DNA from: Acidimicrobiaceae bacterium
GTDB lineage: Bacteria; Actinomycetota; Acidimicrobiia; Acidimicrobiales; Ilumatobacteraceae
DNA length: 64,000 nucleotides
Direction: 5' to 3'
Assembly: GCA_020637235.1 (NCBI GenBank)
Contig: JACJWG010000015.1
Span: forward strand, 1-64,000
The translations under genes and the position numbers were made by a program. This document shows positions 62,737 through 64,000 of the stretch, one piece after another; the stretch's first letter is position 1; every line of letters begins with the position of its first letter. The notes under the pieces are model-generated. The model saw nothing but the letters and a program-made list of their open reading frames with translations. It was not told where the DNA came from and ran no database searches.

Positions 62737-63581
62737 GCGACGCCGCACCACCGCCGGACGGTGAAGCCCGGGTGGTGGCGCGCACCGAACGCCCGATCAC
62801 CCCGGCCGACGTGACCGCCGCGCTCCACGCCGCCGGGGTGTCGCCCGGGGATGTGGTGATCGTGCACTCGGCGATGTCGCGGCTCGGGTGGGTGGTGGGC
62901 GGTGCTCAGGGCGTGGTGTCCGGTCTGCTCGACGCGGTCGGGGCAGACGGCACGATCGTGATGCCCGCCCAGACCGGCGTGAGCGACCCGTCCACCTGGC
63001 AGCACCCACCCGTCCCCGAGTCGTGGTGGCCGGCCATCCGCGACACCTGGCCGCCGTTCGACCCGCGACTCACGCCGATGCGCGGCATGGGCGCGGTGGT
63101 GGCGTGCTTCGCCCGCCTGCCCGGCTCGGTGCACAGCGGGCACCCAGCGGTCGGGTTCGTCGCCCACGGCCCACTCGCCGAGGGGCTGATGCACCCGCAC
63201 ACCCTGGAGGCCGGGCTCGGCGACGACGGCCCGCTCGGCCGGCTCGAGGCAGCGGGCGCCCGGATCGTGCTGCTCGGGGTGGGGCACGAGCACGACACGT
63301 CGATGCATCTGGCCGAGCACCGCGCCGAGTGGCCGGGGAAGTCGTGGCGCACCGACGGTGCCCCGGTGCTCGTCGACGGCCAGCGCCGTTGGGTCGAATA
63401 CCGGACGCTCGATCTGGACGAGGACGACTTCCCGCTGATCGCCGCAGCCTTCGAGGCCGAAGGCGGCGAGGTGCACCGATCGCGCCTCGGCCACGGGGTG
63501 ATCACCACGTGCGACCTGCGCGCGCTGGTGGGGTTCGCCGTGCCGTGGATCGCCACCCACCGCCACACAACCCCTTCGTGA
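62733..63581 (+). CDS. AAC(3)-family N-acetyltransferase, 282 aa
   Basis: Member of the aminoglycoside 3-N-acetyltransferase/YokD superfamily: VTAALHAAGVSPGDVVIVHSAMSRLGWVVGGAQGVVSGLLDAVGADGTIVMPAQTG in the N-terminal half, FDPRLTPMRGMGAVVACFARLPGSVHSGHPAVGFVAHG in the middle, LGRLEAAGARIVLLGVGHEHDTSMHLAEH near 185 with the conserved His region. Whether it acts on antibiotics is unknown; many chromosomal members do not. Coupled to the preceding gene by ATGA. Its last codons (TPS) and TGA are formed by a palindromic repeat. Confidence 0.87.
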   Translation: MSDAAPPPDGEARVVARTERPITPADVTAALHAAGVSPGDVVIVHSAMSRLGWVVGGAQGVVSGLLDAVGADGTIVMPAQTGVSDPSTWQHPPVPESWWPAIRDTWPPFDPRLTPMRGMGAVVACFARLPGSVHSGHPAVGFVAHGPLAEGLMHPHTLEAGLGDDGPLGRLEAAGARIVLLGVGHEHDTSMHLAEHRAEWPGKSWRTDGAPVLVDGQRRWVEYRTLDLDEDDFPLIAAAFEAEGGEVHRSRLGHGVITTCDLRALVGFAVPWIATHRHTTPS

Positions 63582-63614
63582 GCGCGATGCGCACCGGCAG
63601 CGCATCCGGCTCAC
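63578..63614. repeat. Palindromic repeat, copy 3 of 4, overlapping the acetyltransferase stop
   Basis: Same family as at 6718: outer arms GTGAGC/GCTCAC, inner arms GATGCGC/GCGCATC. The GTGAGC arm contains the TGA at 63579-63581. Confidence 0.85.
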
Positions 63615-63629
63615 GGACACCGTGACTTC

Positions 63630-63666
63630 GTGAGCGCGATGCGCACCGGCTGCGCATTTGGCTCAC
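63630..63666. repeat. Palindromic repeat, copy 4 of 4
   Basis: Paired with copy 3 at the same close spacing as copies 1 and 2; one inner arm has decayed (GCGCATTTG). It lies between convergent genes, so it may act as a two-way terminator. Confidence 0.85.
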
Positions 63667-63678
63667 GAAGGACATGGG

Positions 63679-64000
63679 CTAGATGCGTTCCCAGTAGCGG
63701 CGGAGCTCCCAGTCGGTGACGGTCTGGTTGAACGCCAGCCACTCGGCTTTCGCCATCGTGAGGATGTGGTGGTGCACGTCGTCGCCGAAGCACTCGCGGG
63801 CGGCGGCCGACTGCTCCCACAGGGCGATCGCGTCGGGCAGGTTCCACGGGATCCGGTCGATCTCGGGTGCGGTGTAGCCGTTGCCGACGAACGGCTCGGG
63901 CAGCTCGAGCCGGTGGCGGATGCCGTACATCCCACCGGCGAGCTGGCCGGCGAACGCGAAGTACGAGTTCGCGTCGGCGCCGGGGATGCGGCACTCGACC
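63679..64000 (-). CDS. Glutamine synthetase-family protein, C-terminal part, cut by window edge
   Basis: Only the last 106 residues are visible. The frame begins VECRIPGADANSYFAFAGQLAGGMYGI, the conserved ATP/glutamate-site Arg-Glu-x-Arg-x-x-x-(A/S)-(D/N) region of GSI enzymes, and ends AKAEWLAFNQTVTDWELRRYWERI. Absence of the adenylylation-type C-terminal sequence and the EWLAFNQTVTDWE ending fit the GlnA3/GlnA4-like gamma-glutamyl-amine ligases as well as true GS. The start is outside the window. Confidence 0.85.
   Translation of the reverse strand, partial: VECRIPGADANSYFAFAGQLAGGMYGIRHRLELPEPFVGNGYTAPEIDRIPWNLPDAIALWEQSAAARECFGDDVHHHILTMAKAEWLAFNQTVTDWELRRYWERI

Noticed and set aside
62733..63581. 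Aminoglycoside resistance gene
   Set aside because: The family is right, but chromosomal AAC(3)-like proteins often have other substrates and nothing around it suggests an acquired resistance element.

Overview
The window looks like chromosomal DNA of a high-GC actinobacterium, most plausibly of the Acidimicrobiia/Ilumatobacter type. The clues are very high GC with GTG starts, a mycothione reductase (mycothiol is actinobacterial), a PknG-GlnH-GlnX kinase module, a DUF222/HNH gene under an actinobacterial SOS box, and many leaderless genes with a TAnnnT -10 six to eight bases before the start codon. I saw no rRNA, tRNA, CRISPR array, insertion sequence or prophage, and no gene-free stretch longer than about 300 bp.

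Layout. 1-16.1 kb is a metabolic region: an edge-truncated kinase, a crotonase, a DHOD-like gene and nifJ (pyruvate:ferredoxin oxidoreductase) that share a tight cluster of frameshifts, an acyl-CoA dehydrogenase, SurE, an RlmI-like methyltransferase, a 2OG-Fe(II) oxygenase, a GH3 glycosidase, a VOC protein and mycothione reductase. 16.1-25.5 kb holds DUF2231 and a minus-strand signalling operon: GlnX-like sensor, GlnH-like lipoprotein, coiled-coil protein, PknG-like kinase, PP2C phosphatase, VWA protein and zinc-ribbon/FHA protein. 25.5-29.3 kb has a class III aminotransferase, a processive GT2 and a nucleotide-sugar dehydratase.

29.4-54.95 kb is the most interesting part: a cell-surface island, all on the minus strand. 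It has a complete Pst-like ABC transporter (PstC, PstA, PstB carrying an unusual N-terminal domain, and three PstS-like proteins, two of them with C-terminal membrane anchors), two near-duplicate proteins with WxL-like C-termini, a DUF916-like protein, proteins with LPXTG-like tails (FPRTG, IPETG), and a sortase-fold protein that has lost both catalytic His and Cys. Five secreted proteins share a roughly 150-residue domain I do not recognise. Five transcription units of the island have PHO-box-like 11-nt direct repeats upstream. I infer a phosphate-responsive surface complex that resembles the WxL/DUF916/LPXTG (csc) clusters of Firmicutes but is joined to a Pst transporter. An SOS-box DUF222/HNH gene sits inside the island.

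55.1-64 kb returns to metabolism: divergent TetR/P450 sharing a palindromic operator, a beta-hydroxyacid dehydrogenase, a divergent ClC protein, a VOC protein, a PLP decarboxylase, an SDR, an endonuclease/exonuclease/phosphatase protein, an AAC(3)-like acetyltransferase and the C-terminus of a glutamine synthetase. Paired palindromic repeats occur at 6.7 kb and 63.6 kb.
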